Under the pieces are notes generated by a model that was not told the origin of the DNA, searched no databases, and worked only from the letters and a program-made list of their open reading frames with translations. This document shows positions 52,265 to 61,959 of a stretch of 64,000 nucleotides of DNA, piece after piece. The translations under genes were made by a program, and so were the position numbers. Origin of the DNA: an uncultured Clostridia bacterium (GTDB lineage: Bacteria > Bacillota > Clostridia > TANB77 > CAG-508); the NCBI GenBank assembly GCA_947589015.1, contig CANPZF010000008.1:1-64000 (forward strand). The letters run 5' to 3'. The stretch's first letter is position 1. Each line of letters begins with the position of its first letter.

Positions 52265-53513
52265 ATGAAGAAAAAAGTGAGATTAACTTTTATCATTACA
52301 ATGTTAAATATACTATTAATTAATATAAATGTATCCCATGCAATAAATGCTAGTTCAGATATAAGATATCAAGGAATTGATGTTAGTGATTGGCAAGGTT
52401 ATATAAATTATGCCGAAGTAAAGGCAGATGGAATAGATGTTGTATACATAAAATCAAGCCAAGGAAATAATATAAAAGATCCGTATTTTGACATTAATTA
52501 TGAAAATGCTAAGAATAATGGATTAAAGGTAGGTTTTTATCATTTTCTTACAGCAACTAATACACAAGAAGCAGAACAGGAAGCAAGATTTTTTTCCAGT
52601 GTAATTTCACGGAAAAGAACCTGATTGTAAATTAGTTATGGATTATGAAGTATTTAATGGCATTGGAATAAATGAAATAAATTATATAGCGCAAACATTT
52701 TTAGATACGGTAAAAAGAATTACTGGAAAAGATATAATTATATATAGCGATTTAAGTAATTCAAGAAATACATTTAGTAGAGAGCTAGCAAACAATTACT
52801 CATTATGGATAGCGTATTATGGAACACAAGAAGAATTAGTAAATCTACAAAGCAATTGGCAAACATGGGAAGGTTGGCAATATACAGATAGAGGTACAGT
52901 TTCTGGAGTAAATGGTTTTGTGGATAGAGACATTTTCACACAAGATATATTGTTAGACGATACATCATCGATACCTATAACAGAAAATACGGACAATGTA
53001 ATAAACACAGAAAGTATAACATATACAGTAAAAGCAGGAGATACATTAAGTGAAATTGCTGCTAGATATGGAACTACAGTTCAAGAAATTGCACAAATTA
53101 ATCAAATAGCAAATGTTAATTTGATATTTCCAGGTGAACAACTAAGAATATTGACGAATTCTACAGTAAATGGTTCAGAAAATAGAGCAACAGGAAGTAT
53201 TACATATACAGTTGTAAGAGGAAATACATTGTCTCAAATAGCAAGAGCGTATGGGGTTACAGTTGAACATATAGTAGAATTAAATAATATAAGTAATCCC
53301 AATTTAATATTTCCTGGACAAAAACTTAGAATAACTGATAGTAATAGTCAGCAATTAAATCCTCTGGGAAATATAGTATATATTGTAAGAAGAGGAGATA
53401 CATTAAGTAGAATTGCTAGATTATATGGAGTTTCAGTAACATATTTAGTAAATCTTAATCAAATAACAAATCCTAATTTGATATTTCCAGGTCAAAGGAT
53501 TAAAATTAGATAA
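52265..53513 (+). CDS. GH25 lysozyme with three LysM domains; +1 shift at CGG 52610-52612
   Basis: [34 protein letters not shown]...ARFFSSVIS then skip C52610, then [15 protein letters not shown]...; three YTVxxGDTLSxIAxxYG LysM repeats. Confidence 0.92.
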
Positions 53514-53668
53514 AATTACACATTAAAAAATTTCAATTTATGAAAATGCTTATATATTAATATATTTTGTCAAAACATATCTGGGGTGTAACAATCTGGG
53601 TCTTGACTGCAAATATTAATATATAAGCATTTTCGCATATTTTAAGTTTGTAACTATTATCCTTTAAC
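53511..53668. repeat. 158-bp palindromic element, copy 3 (left outer arm degenerate)
   Basis: Centre identical in sequence to copy 1 (GTCAAAACATATCTGGGGTGTAACAATCTGGGTCTTGACTGCAAATATTAATATATAAGCATTTTCGCATAT). Confidence 0.85.
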
Positions 53669-53749
53669 AAAAAAATACCAAAACTAAAAAAAAAACTAGA
53701 CATTTAAAATTAAATGTGCTAATATATAAAAGTAACGTGAATTTATTAT

Positions 53750-53836
53750 GCCGATGTGCTGAAACTGGTAGACGGGCCAGACTCAAAATCTGGTATCAGA
53801 AATGGTGTGTGGGTTCGAGTCCCACCATCGGCACCA
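53750..53836 (+). tRNA. tRNA-Leu (anticodon CAA)
   Basis: GCCGATG...CATCGGC acceptor stem, anticodon arm CCAGA-CTCAAAA-TCTGG, GGTTCGAGTCC T-arm, CCA encoded. Confidence 0.95.
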
Positions 53837-53877
53837 CCGACAAATCTGTTTGAACTTTATAGGACAGATAGATACAA

Positions 53878-53908
53878 AATCAATCAGTAAGATGGTTGAT
53901 TTTTTTCT
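53878..53908 (+). terminator. Terminator after tRNA-Leu
   Basis: AAATCAATCA...TGGTTGATTTTTTTC. Confidence 0.65.
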
Positions 53909-54070
53909 TTTGCAAAAAAATCATCCTAAAATTTATGGATAGTAAATTACCAAAAACAAGATTTGCAATATTATGTAAAATATGCTATAATTATATGTAA
54001 TGAACGGTTGTTAATCTGTTTCATTAGTAGAAAACATCAAAGAACGTGTTAGTACACAGGAGGTAAAATT

Positions 54071-54289
54071 ATGGCAAAGAAAATTTCCAATGGTAATGTT
54101 TATATGGCTACCGCCAAAGAAGTTCCCCAAATTGGGAAAAGATACTACTGCTACAAGCTAAATTCTGTAGATGGTCGGCCAAAATCGGCAGCGTGTTATA
54201 CAAGTGCGGTTAAAGCAATCGAATGTATTGGAAACAATATGTACAAGGTAAATACTTGTAATAGTATATATCTTGTAAATGTTGGCTAA
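54071..54289 (+). CDS. Small accessory protein (72 aa), atypical codon usage
   Basis: AGGAGG SD; ACC/GCC/CCC/TGC codons unusual here; contains an in-frame CGG at 54176. Confidence 0.5.
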   Translation: MAKKISNGNVYMATAKEVPQIGKRYYCYKLNSVDGRPKSAACYTSAVKAIECIGNNMYKVNTCNSIYLVNVG

Positions 54290-54301
54290 GCCTTAATTAA
54301 A

Positions 54302-54350
54302 AAAAGATATATCTTTTTCTCTTACCTATGGGTGAGAGTTTTCTTTTATT
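54302..54350 (+). terminator. Terminator after 54071 ORF
   Basis: CTCTTACC-TAT-GGGTGAGAG-TTTTCTTTT. Confidence 0.55.
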
Positions 54351-54467
54351 AAAATTATATAAGTAAACCAGAAGATATACAATCAACTAATTTGCAACAT
54401 GTATTACAAAAAGATACAGTAAAAAGAAATACGAGGTATTTAGATACCTTGTATTTTTTATGGAAAA

Positions 54468-54745
54468 ATGTTCAAATTAGTATCAAATTATAAGCCAACT
54501 GGTGACCAGCCAGAAGCAATTGAATATTTATCCAATGGAATAAAAGAAGGTAAGAAATTCCAGACACTTCTAGGAGTTACAGGCTCACGGAAAAACATTC
54601 ACTATGGCAAATATCATTCAAAAAGTACAAAAACCAACACTTGTTTTAGCACACAATAAAACACTAGCTCGGACAATTATATAGTGAGTTCAAAGAGTTC
54701 TTCCCAAAGAATAATGTGGAATACTTTGTATCATATTATGATTAA
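54468..54745 (+). pseudogene. Truncated duplicate of uvrB 5' end, containing two in-frame CGG sites (54588, 54670)
   Basis: Identical to 59948 onward for about 200 nt, then about 10% divergent; skipping both Cs gives ...[56 protein letters not shown]. Confidence 0.85.
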
Positions 54746-54857
54746 CACCAAGAATGGCTTTATTTAGCCACTTTCAGACCTTTTTAGTCTTATTTAGTTT
54801 AGCAAAAAATGACTAAAAAAGCCTAAAAAAAACCATATAAAACTAAACGAACAAAAA

Positions 54858-54881
54858 AAGTTTGTGACCGAATTCGTGTAA
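54858..54881 (+). repeat. 24-bp direct repeat, left (possible att-like site)
   Basis: AAGTTTGTGACCGAATTCGTGTAA, exact copy at 59826-59849. Confidence 0.85.
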
Positions 54882-55038
54882 TGAAAAAATAATTAATTTA
54901 TGCAAGAAAAATGGAACATCTAATATATAAAAAATATAAATCTTTATAAGCAATCGGAAAGGAATTTATATAATGAAAAGCAAAGAAATTGATGAAAAGT
55001 CAATTTCTTTTTTTAGACCAAAGGAGATGATGTAAAAT

Positions 55039-55194
55039 GTGAATGAAGAAAATCCAATAGGGTATTATGCAGTTATACCTTCACCAGTTTTATTTAATCA
55101 AAATTTAAAACCAAATGAAAAATTACTATATGCAGTAATAACAGTATTAGCAAACAAGGAAGGTTATTGTTTTGCTTCAAATAATTATATATAA
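55039..55194 (+). pseudogene. Truncated helix-turn-helix/replication-initiator-like fragment
   Basis: VNEENPIGYYAVIPSPVLFNQNLKPNEKLLYAVITVLANKEGYCFASNNYI* resembles the N-terminus of mobile-element HTH proteins. Confidence 0.5.
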
Positions 55195-55752
55195 AAAGAG
55201 AAGAGAAAAATCCAGAACCTGAAGAAATAGAGTTTTGGAGAATATTAAAAAATGTAGAATTTGATTATACAGAAGAAATAATAAAGATATTTGAAGGAAC
55301 AATAAAACAAATTAATATTTTTTTTGAGTATTATTATACAAGTTTAATAAGAAGTTTAGAAAAAAACTATTCCACATATCAAATTGAAAATTCAACAGGT
55401 GGACTAGATGCTATGTTTCAAAATGTTATGAGAATAGGCTTTGTAGTAACAATAATTCTTTTAACAATTTAGTATGTTCCAATAATACTAAAACCATAGA
55501 TAAATACCATAACCGAATGATTTGCAATAAATCAAGGAGGGTTATGTAAGATGAAAAAAACAATACAATTATAAATAATGATAATACTGGGAATTTTTTA
55601 AGAGTACAAAAAGATTCTTGGGGTAATACAGGTAGAGGTATTGAGATATGAAAAATTGTGAATTTGTAATTTTAATTTCTATTTAACAATAAATTTTAAA
55701 AATTCATAGATTTTTATAAGAAAAAATGTTATAATATTAATGTAAATCTATT

Positions 55753-56010
55753 TTGGAGGTAAAGAATATGTCTACAGAAAAACAAAAATTGTATAATGAA
55801 ATTGAAACACTACCAGAAGAACTTACAAATCAAGTTATTAATTTTGTTGAATATTTAAAATTATCATATATAGATAAAGAAGCACCAGATAGTATTACTA
55901 TAAAAAGTAAGAAAGATTTAAAAGAAAAATTACAAAAAGGACTTGAAGATATAAAAGAAAATAAAGTATATTCTCTTGATGATGTTTTTAGCAAAATAGA
56001 GAATATATAA
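55753..56010 (+). CDS. Antitoxin (DUF2281-like)
   Basis: KLYNEIETLPEELTNQVINFVEYLKLSY; directly upstream of RelE/ParE toxin. Confidence 0.7.
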   Translation: MEVKNMSTEKQKLYNEIETLPEELTNQVINFVEYLKLSYIDKEAPDSITIKSKKDLKEKLQKGLEDIKENKVYSLDDVFSKIENI

Positions 56011-56027
56011 AGATGGGAGCATAGGCT

Positions 56028-56351
56028 GTGAAAAAATATATAGTAGAAATGTCAGAAACTGCTGAACGAGACTTAGAAAATATTATTTCATATCTGAGAT
56101 ATGATTTAGCAGGAGATATTATAGCAGATAAATATAAACTTTTATTTAAACAAGAATTAAAGAAATTAGCAGATGTTGCTGGAAGTATGCCTGTTTTAGA
56201 AGAAAAATTAACAGGACATAAAAACATTAGAAAAATTAATGTAAGAAATTATATAATTTTTTACATTATTGATGAGAATGTGGATAAAGTTTTTGTAGTA
56301 AGAATAGGACATGCTTTTATGGATTGGGAAAAATATTTAAAAGATGAATAA
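56028..56351 (+). CDS. RelE/ParE family toxin
   Basis: KYIVEMSETAERDLENIISYLRYDLAG...VRNYIIFYIIDENVDKVFVVRIGHAFMDWEKYL. Confidence 0.85.
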   Translation: MKKYIVEMSETAERDLENIISYLRYDLAGDIIADKYKLLFKQELKKLADVAGSMPVLEEKLTGHKNIRKINVRNYIIFYIIDENVDKVFVVRIGHAFMDWEKYLKDE

Positions 56352-56683
56352 TTAGTTTAACATATCATTTTCAATATGGATATAATAGGAATATTATATC
56401 CATATTTGTAAATAGAACGAGTGGTTCTCTGACTTTACCAGAAGAACCTTTAGAAATAATATTTTATAAAAAATTAATGTATTTCTAATATAGCATATTG
56501 TGTGTATTATAACGGAAAAATTATAGGAGTTGCTGGAACAGATAAAAGAAATTTTGTAAAATAAAAATAATGTACAAACAATAGAAACTTCCACAGAAAA
56601 AAAATATTGCAATGTCAAGAGTTAATCAAGATGTACAAATAGTTTTAGATAAAGATAATACAAAAGAAGGAGAAGAATTATAA

Positions 56684-57139
56684 ATGGAAGACAATTATTC
56701 AAAAGCATATAAAGAAGTAATTGAAATATTAAATTTTGTACCACAGGAAAGTGTAGATAAAATACCTCAAACAATGCTAGATACATTTAAAGCAAAGATG
56801 GATAACAACTATGATTTTAAAGTAGATATAAGTAAAAGTTTTGAAGAGCAAAATCTTTTAGATGAAACTAAGGCTATTTTTGCTAACATTTTTAGAGATT
56901 ATTGGGCAACACCTTATCAAAAAGAGAGAATTGAAGCAAAAGAAAAATATGACAGACAAAAAATGGAAGAAGAAAAGAAGGCTAAATATAATCCTGATGA
57001 TATATTTAATAAAAGAAATAAAGTAAATATTGAACAGAAAATAGAAGAAACTGCTACTAATTTACTTATAGAAGTAAAAAAAGAGAAATTTTATGAAAAA
57101 ATCATTAGCTTTTTCAAGAAGATATTTCATATAAATTAA
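56684..57139 (+). CDS. Hypothetical accessory protein
   Basis: Intact ORF in island; no family recognised. Confidence 0.55.
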   Translation: MEDNYSKAYKEVIEILNFVPQESVDKIPQTMLDTFKAKMDNNYDFKVDISKSFEEQNLLDETKAIFANIFRDYWATPYQKERIEAKEKYDRQKMEEEKKAKYNPDDIFNKRNKVNIEQKIEETATNLLIEVKKEKFYEKIISFFKKIFHIN

Positions 57140-57152
57140 GGAGAATATTTCT

Positions 57153-59693
57153 ATGGATAAAGATGAAAAAATAAAAGAACTAAAAAAACAATGTTTACAA
57201 TGCAATGGTTTAAATGAAATAAGAAAAATCTTATTTGAAATTACTAAATTAAAAGATAATGCAAAAAATGTAACTGGTATTGCACAAAATGCAGTAGATG
57301 AATTTACTAGAAATGAAATTATAAAAATATGTCAAAATATTAATCCAAATGAAAAAACAGAATTAATAAAAACTCTAAATTTATCAAAAATCACATTTGA
57401 AGAAGTTTTATCTATATTTGATAAAGCTAATTTGTTACAAGCTATAAAAGAATTTAATGTGCGAGTCACTAAAGAAAATTTGCAAGATATAGAAGAAAAA
57501 TCGAGTAGTAATGAAGATAGAAAATTTATAGAACTCTTAATAGATTCTAATATTTCTGAACCACAGACTATAACGGAAATAGTATTAAAAAATTTTAAAG
57601 AAGATAAACTAATTGAAATTATTAAAGATTATAATTTAAAATTAGATTCAGAACAATTACAAAAGGTAATTAATCAAAGTAAAAAATTGAAACCTCAGCA
57701 ACAAGATTTTATTGAAAAAGTTTCATTTTTGGCTAAAAAAAATGATGAAATATCAAATACTATAAATTATAAAATACTAAATGAAAAATTTAAAGGACTT
57801 GAAAAGTATTTACCAATAATAACTTGTCATCCATCTATTCAAGAATCAATAATCAATTTAAATGATAAACAATATCAAGTATTTCAAACATGTTTAGATT
57901 ACTATTCAGATATAACACCAGATTGGACACCAGTAGCTGCTGGAATGTTAAAAAACCTTTCTCAATACACAAAATTAATTAATACATTAGATGAAAAAAG
58001 TTTTACAACTCCTGAAAAAATAGCTTTATTAACAAAAGTAGTATCTGAACCAAATTATTTTTCAATTGAAAATATTGAAGATTATTTAGAAAAAAGAAAT
58101 CAAGTATGTAGTGAAATTTTAGAAAATCCAAATAGTGAAAGTCTACAAGTAAATGAATATTTAAAAAATTTATCTGAAATTGATAAGGTAAAATTTGCAA
58201 TGTTAGAGCAAAATTATGGTATAAGCTTGTATCAAGCACAAGAACTAGTAAAAAAATTTGCATATGATATACATACATTAACAAATACACCAAAATCAGA
58301 AAAATATAATAGATTAATACAAAATTTAAAATTTATTTGCAATTGTCAAGATACAAAAGAATTAGCTATATATAAAAATAATCCATCTAATGTTGTTTTA
58401 AATGCAAATTTAATAGAAAGAGAGCTAAAAGATGAATATGACAGAGAATATAGAGAAAAATTATATAGACCAAATGATAGAGATTTATTATCACAAGAAG
58501 AAATGCAAAAATATTTATTAGGAGAAACAGAAGATGGAATTTCTTTTTATTTAGCAGGAAAATCAAATAACGGAAATTTTTTTATGGAGTCACATGCTCC
58601 AGGTGCAGTATATGGAGATGATTTAATAGCTAAGCAACAATACCAAACAGCATGGAATAAACCTAAAATGCAATCGCAAGCATTTTGTACTCATTTAACA
58701 AGTAATCAAATGTTACTTTCTAATATAAAAAATGTTGAATATGGATTTTATAATTATGAAAATGGTTCATTAAGAGCTGCTGGATATGAAGATATATCTT
58801 CTGACTATACACATTTTACAGGATTTACTGATAATGATGAAAAAATTTCATCAATGCAACAAAGAATAGACCATACAAGAAATAATGATGAAAGCGATAG
58901 GGCTAGAATATTGCCAGATGGAACCAAAAGACAACCAGATTATGTAAGATTACTAAAAAGTAGACATTTAGAACATTTACCTAAAGACAATTTAGCACAT
59001 CCAAAAAACAAATTAAAAAATGCAAAAATAGTAGCTAAACAATTTGGAATACCAATAGTAATTATTGATCAAGATAAATGTACAAAGCAAGAAAATGATA
59101 TAATAAGAAATATGCTAAAAGAGTTTGAAAAAACAAAAAATCCAGAATTAATATCTACTATAATAACAAGATTTGAAAATAACAGAATAGGAAATTTGTG
59201 GAATAATATAGATTTTTCTATTGATTCAAATTCTAAAACAGATGAGTTTGGAAAATCAATAATTACTAGAAACGAAATGTTAATCGAATTAATAAACACT
59301 ATTGAAAAATCTTCTAATAGACAACAATTACAAAATTTATATAAAAGTTTAAATGATGCTATTGTGAATGAAGTTAGTAAATTTAAGCACCCAGGATATA
59401 AAATATTAAATGATGAAGGAATTCCTATAGTACAAAAAGAACCAATAAAAATTGAAGAATATTTTGGAATGAAACGAAATAAAGAAAATGGAAAGTTTAT
59501 TCCAGAAACTGCTATTTCTTCTTATGAAAAATTTATGCAACTGAGAAGTAAATGTAACGAATTTTTATTTTCGGAACAAGAAATAGGCACTATTAATATG
59601 CCTACAAAGAATAAAGATAGTGCAAAAAAACAAGTATATAATGATGAATTTACATTACAACAAGCACAAGTAAAAGATAATCAATTAGAGTAA
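57153..59693 (+). CDS. Large accessory protein of unknown function (846 aa)
   Basis: Intact ORF with SD AAGGAGAA; no family recognised. Confidence 0.7.
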   Translation: MDKDEKIKELKKQCLQCNGLNEIRKILFEITKLKDNAKNVTGIAQNAVDEFTRNEIIKICQNINPNEKTELIKTLNLSKITFEEVLSIFDKANLLQAIKEFNVRVTKENLQDIEEKSSSNEDRKFIELLIDSNISEPQTITEIVLKNFKEDKLIEIIKDYNLKLDSEQLQKVINQSKKLKPQQQDFIEKVSFLAKKNDEISNTINYKILNEKFKGLEKYLPIITCHPSIQESIINLNDKQYQVFQTCLDYYSDITPDWTPVAAGMLKNLSQYTKLINTLDEKSFTTPEKIALLTKVVSEPNYFSIENIEDYLEKRNQVCSEILENPNSESLQVNEYLKNLSEIDKVKFAMLEQNYGISLYQAQELVKKFAYDIHTLTNTPKSEKYNRLIQNLKFICNCQDTKELAIYKNNPSNVVLNANLIERELKDEYDREYREKLYRPNDRDLLSQEEMQKYLLGETEDGISFYLAGKSNNGNFFMESHAPGAVYGDDLIAKQQYQTAWNKPKMQSQAFCTHLTSNQMLLSNIKNVEYGFYNYENGSLRAAGYEDISSDYTHFTGFTDNDEKISSMQQRIDHTRNNDESDRARILPDGTKRQPDYVRLLKSRHLEHLPKDNLAHPKNKLKNAKIVAKQFGIPIVIIDQDKCTKQENDIIRNMLKEFEKTKNPELISTIITRFENNRIGNLWNNIDFSIDSNSKTDEFGKSIITRNEMLIELINTIEKSSNRQQLQNLYKSLNDAIVNEVSKFKHPGYKILNDEGIPIVQKEPIKIEEYFGMKRNKENGKFIPETAISSYEKFMQLRSKCNEFLFSEQEIGTINMPTKNKDSAKKQVYNDEFTLQQAQVKDNQLE

Positions 59694-59754
59694 TATAAAA
59701 AAATATAATAAAAAATAACATAAAGAAAAAATTTATGAAATGACCCTGATAGCA

Positions 59755-59780
59755 AGGTATCTAACCTTGCGTTTTTTATG
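59755..59780 (+). terminator. Terminator after 57153 ORF
   Basis: GCAAGGTATCTAACCTTGCGTTTTTT. Confidence 0.65.
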
Positions 59781-59825
59781 AAAAAATGCTAAAATATTAA
59801 ATAGTTTTAAATAATTTTAAATATA

Positions 59826-59849
59826 AAGTTTGTGACCGAATTCGTGTAA
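59826..59849 (+). repeat. 24-bp direct repeat, right
   Basis: AAGTTTGTGACCGAATTCGTGTAA. Confidence 0.85.
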
Positions 59850-59891
59850 CTGCTATTTATGTTTACTAAAATAATAAAAAAAGCGAACAAA

Positions 59892-59937
59892 TTACACGAA
59901 TTTTTGGTTAATAGTTGTCGTTTTTATCGGTCACAAA
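59892..59937 (-). repeat. Split inverted copy of the 24-bp repeat
   Basis: TTACACGAATT-[about 25 nt]-CGGTCACAAA. Confidence 0.65.
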
Positions 59938-59947
59938 GGGAGGAAAA

Positions 59948-61914
59948 ATGTTCAAATTAGTATCAAATTATAAGCCAACTGGTGACCAGCCAGAAGCAAT
60001 TGAATATTTATCCAATGGAATAAAAGAAGGTAAGAAATTCCAGACACTTCTAGGAGTTACAGGCTCACGGAAAAACATTCACTATGGCAAATATCATTCA
60101 AAAAGTACAAAAACCAACACTTGTTTTAGCACACAATAAAACACTAGCTGGACAACTTTATAGTGAATTCAAAGAGTTTTTCCCTCGGCAATAACGTGGA
60201 ATACTTTGTGTCATATTATGACTATTATCAACCAGAAAGTTATATTCCTTCAACAGATACATATATAGAAAAAGATTCTTCAGTTAATGATGAAATAGAT
60301 AAACTAAGACATTCGGCAACATTATCATTATTTGAAACTAGAGATGTAATAATTGTAGCATCTGTTTCATGTATATATGGTTTAGGAGATCCAATAGATT
60401 ATCAGGAAATGATGCTATCTTTAAGACCAGGAATGAATAAATCTAGAGATACAATATTAAGAAAGCTAATATCAATGCAATATACAAGAAATGAAATAGA
60501 TTTTAAAAGAGGAACATTTAGAGCAAAAGGAGATATAGTTGAAATATATCCTTCAGACCAATCTGAATCGGCAGTAAGAGTAGAATTCTGGGGAGACGAA
60601 ATTGAAAAAATAACAGAAATAAATCCATTAACAGGTAAACCAATAGGAAATAGAAGACATATATTAATTTCTCCAGCATCACATTATGTAACAACTAAGG
60701 ACAAGATGGAAAGAGCAATAGTTACAATAGAAAAAGAAATGGAGGAAAGAGTAAAATATTTTAAAGATAATAACAAATTAATTGAAGCACAAAGAATAGA
60801 AGAAAGAACAAACTTTGATATTGAAATGATGAAGGAAACAGGATTTTGTTCTGGAATTGAAAATTATTCAAGACATATTAGTGGAAGAGAAGAAGGAAGC
60901 CCACCATATACATTATTTGATTATTTTCCAGATGATTTTTTATTGTTAATAGATGAATCACATGCTACAATACCTCAAGTAAAAGCAATGTATAATGGAG
61001 ATAGAGCCAGAAAAGAATCTTTAGTAAATTATGGATTTAGATTACCATCAGCATTTGACAATAGACCTTTAAAATTTGAAGAATTTGAGCAAAGAATAAA
61101 TCAAGTTATTTTTGTAAGTGCAACACCAGCAGAATACGAAAAAGAACATTCACAAGAAAACGTAGTGGAACAGATAATAAGACCAACAGGATTGTTAGAT
61201 CCCAAAATAGAAGTAAAACCTGTAACAAATCAAATAGATGATTTACTAGAACAAATTAGAATAAGAGTTGAAAAAAAACAAAGAGTTTTAGTAACAACCT
61301 TAACAAAAAAAATGGCAGAGGATTTAACGGAATATTTAAAAAGCTTAGATATAAAAGTAAATTATATACATTCAGATACAAAAGCACTTGAAAGAATGGA
61401 AATAATTAGAAATTTGCGTATGGGGGAATTTGATGTACTAGTAGGAATTAATCTGTTAAGAGAAGGATTAGACATTCCAGAAGTATCTCTAGTAGCAATT
61501 TTAGATGCAGATAAAGAAGGATTTCTTCGTTCTGAAAGATCATTAATACAAACTATAGGAAGAGCTGCAAGAAATACTGAAGGAACAGTTATTATGTATG
61601 CAGATGAATTAACTGAAAGTATGGAAAAGGCAATCTCTGAAACAAATAGAAGAAGAAAAATACAAGAACAATATAATATAGAACATGGAATTACGCCAAA
61701 AACTATAAATAAATCTATACGAGATTCAATAAAGGCTACAACTGTAGAAGATATAAGTGTAGAATATAAACTAGAAAAAGAGCAAGACGTTAAAGAAACT
61801 ATATCTAATTTAACTGATGAAATGTTAAAATATGCAGCTGAAATGGAATTTGAAAAGGCAGCAGAATTACGTGATAAAATTAGAGAACTTGAAAAACTAA
61901 TAGAAAAAGATTAA
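59948..61914 (+). CDS. uvrB: Excinuclease ABC subunit B; two +1 shifts at CGG 60068 and CGG 60186
   Basis: [18 protein letters not shown]...LLGVTGS then skip [40 protein letters not shown] then skip [22 protein letters not shown]... to C-terminal UVR motif. Confidence 0.95.
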
Positions 61915-61920
61915 ATAAAA

Positions 61921-61955
61921 AAGAAAGTTAGTATTTATATTAACTTTCTTTTTCA
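61921..61955. terminator. Bidirectional terminator
   Basis: AAGAAAGTTA...TAACTTTCTTTTTC. Confidence 0.7.
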
Positions 61956-61959
61956 TATA

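Noticed and set aside
43993-53668. CRISPR array from the repeated 158-bp sequences
   Set aside because: Copies are kilobases apart, palindromic, with genes between; no regular short repeat/spacer structure or cas genes anywhere in the window.
55195-55620. Intact genes downstream of the HTH fragment
   Set aside because: Short frames with multiple stops (KREEKNPEPEEIEFWRI..., MKKTIQL*) and no CGG at the breaks; degenerate mobile-element remnants.
56394-56680. Coding gene between the TA module and 56684
   Set aside because: Fragments such as YYNGKIIGVAGTDKRNFVK are interrupted by several stops with no CGG; looks like real decay.
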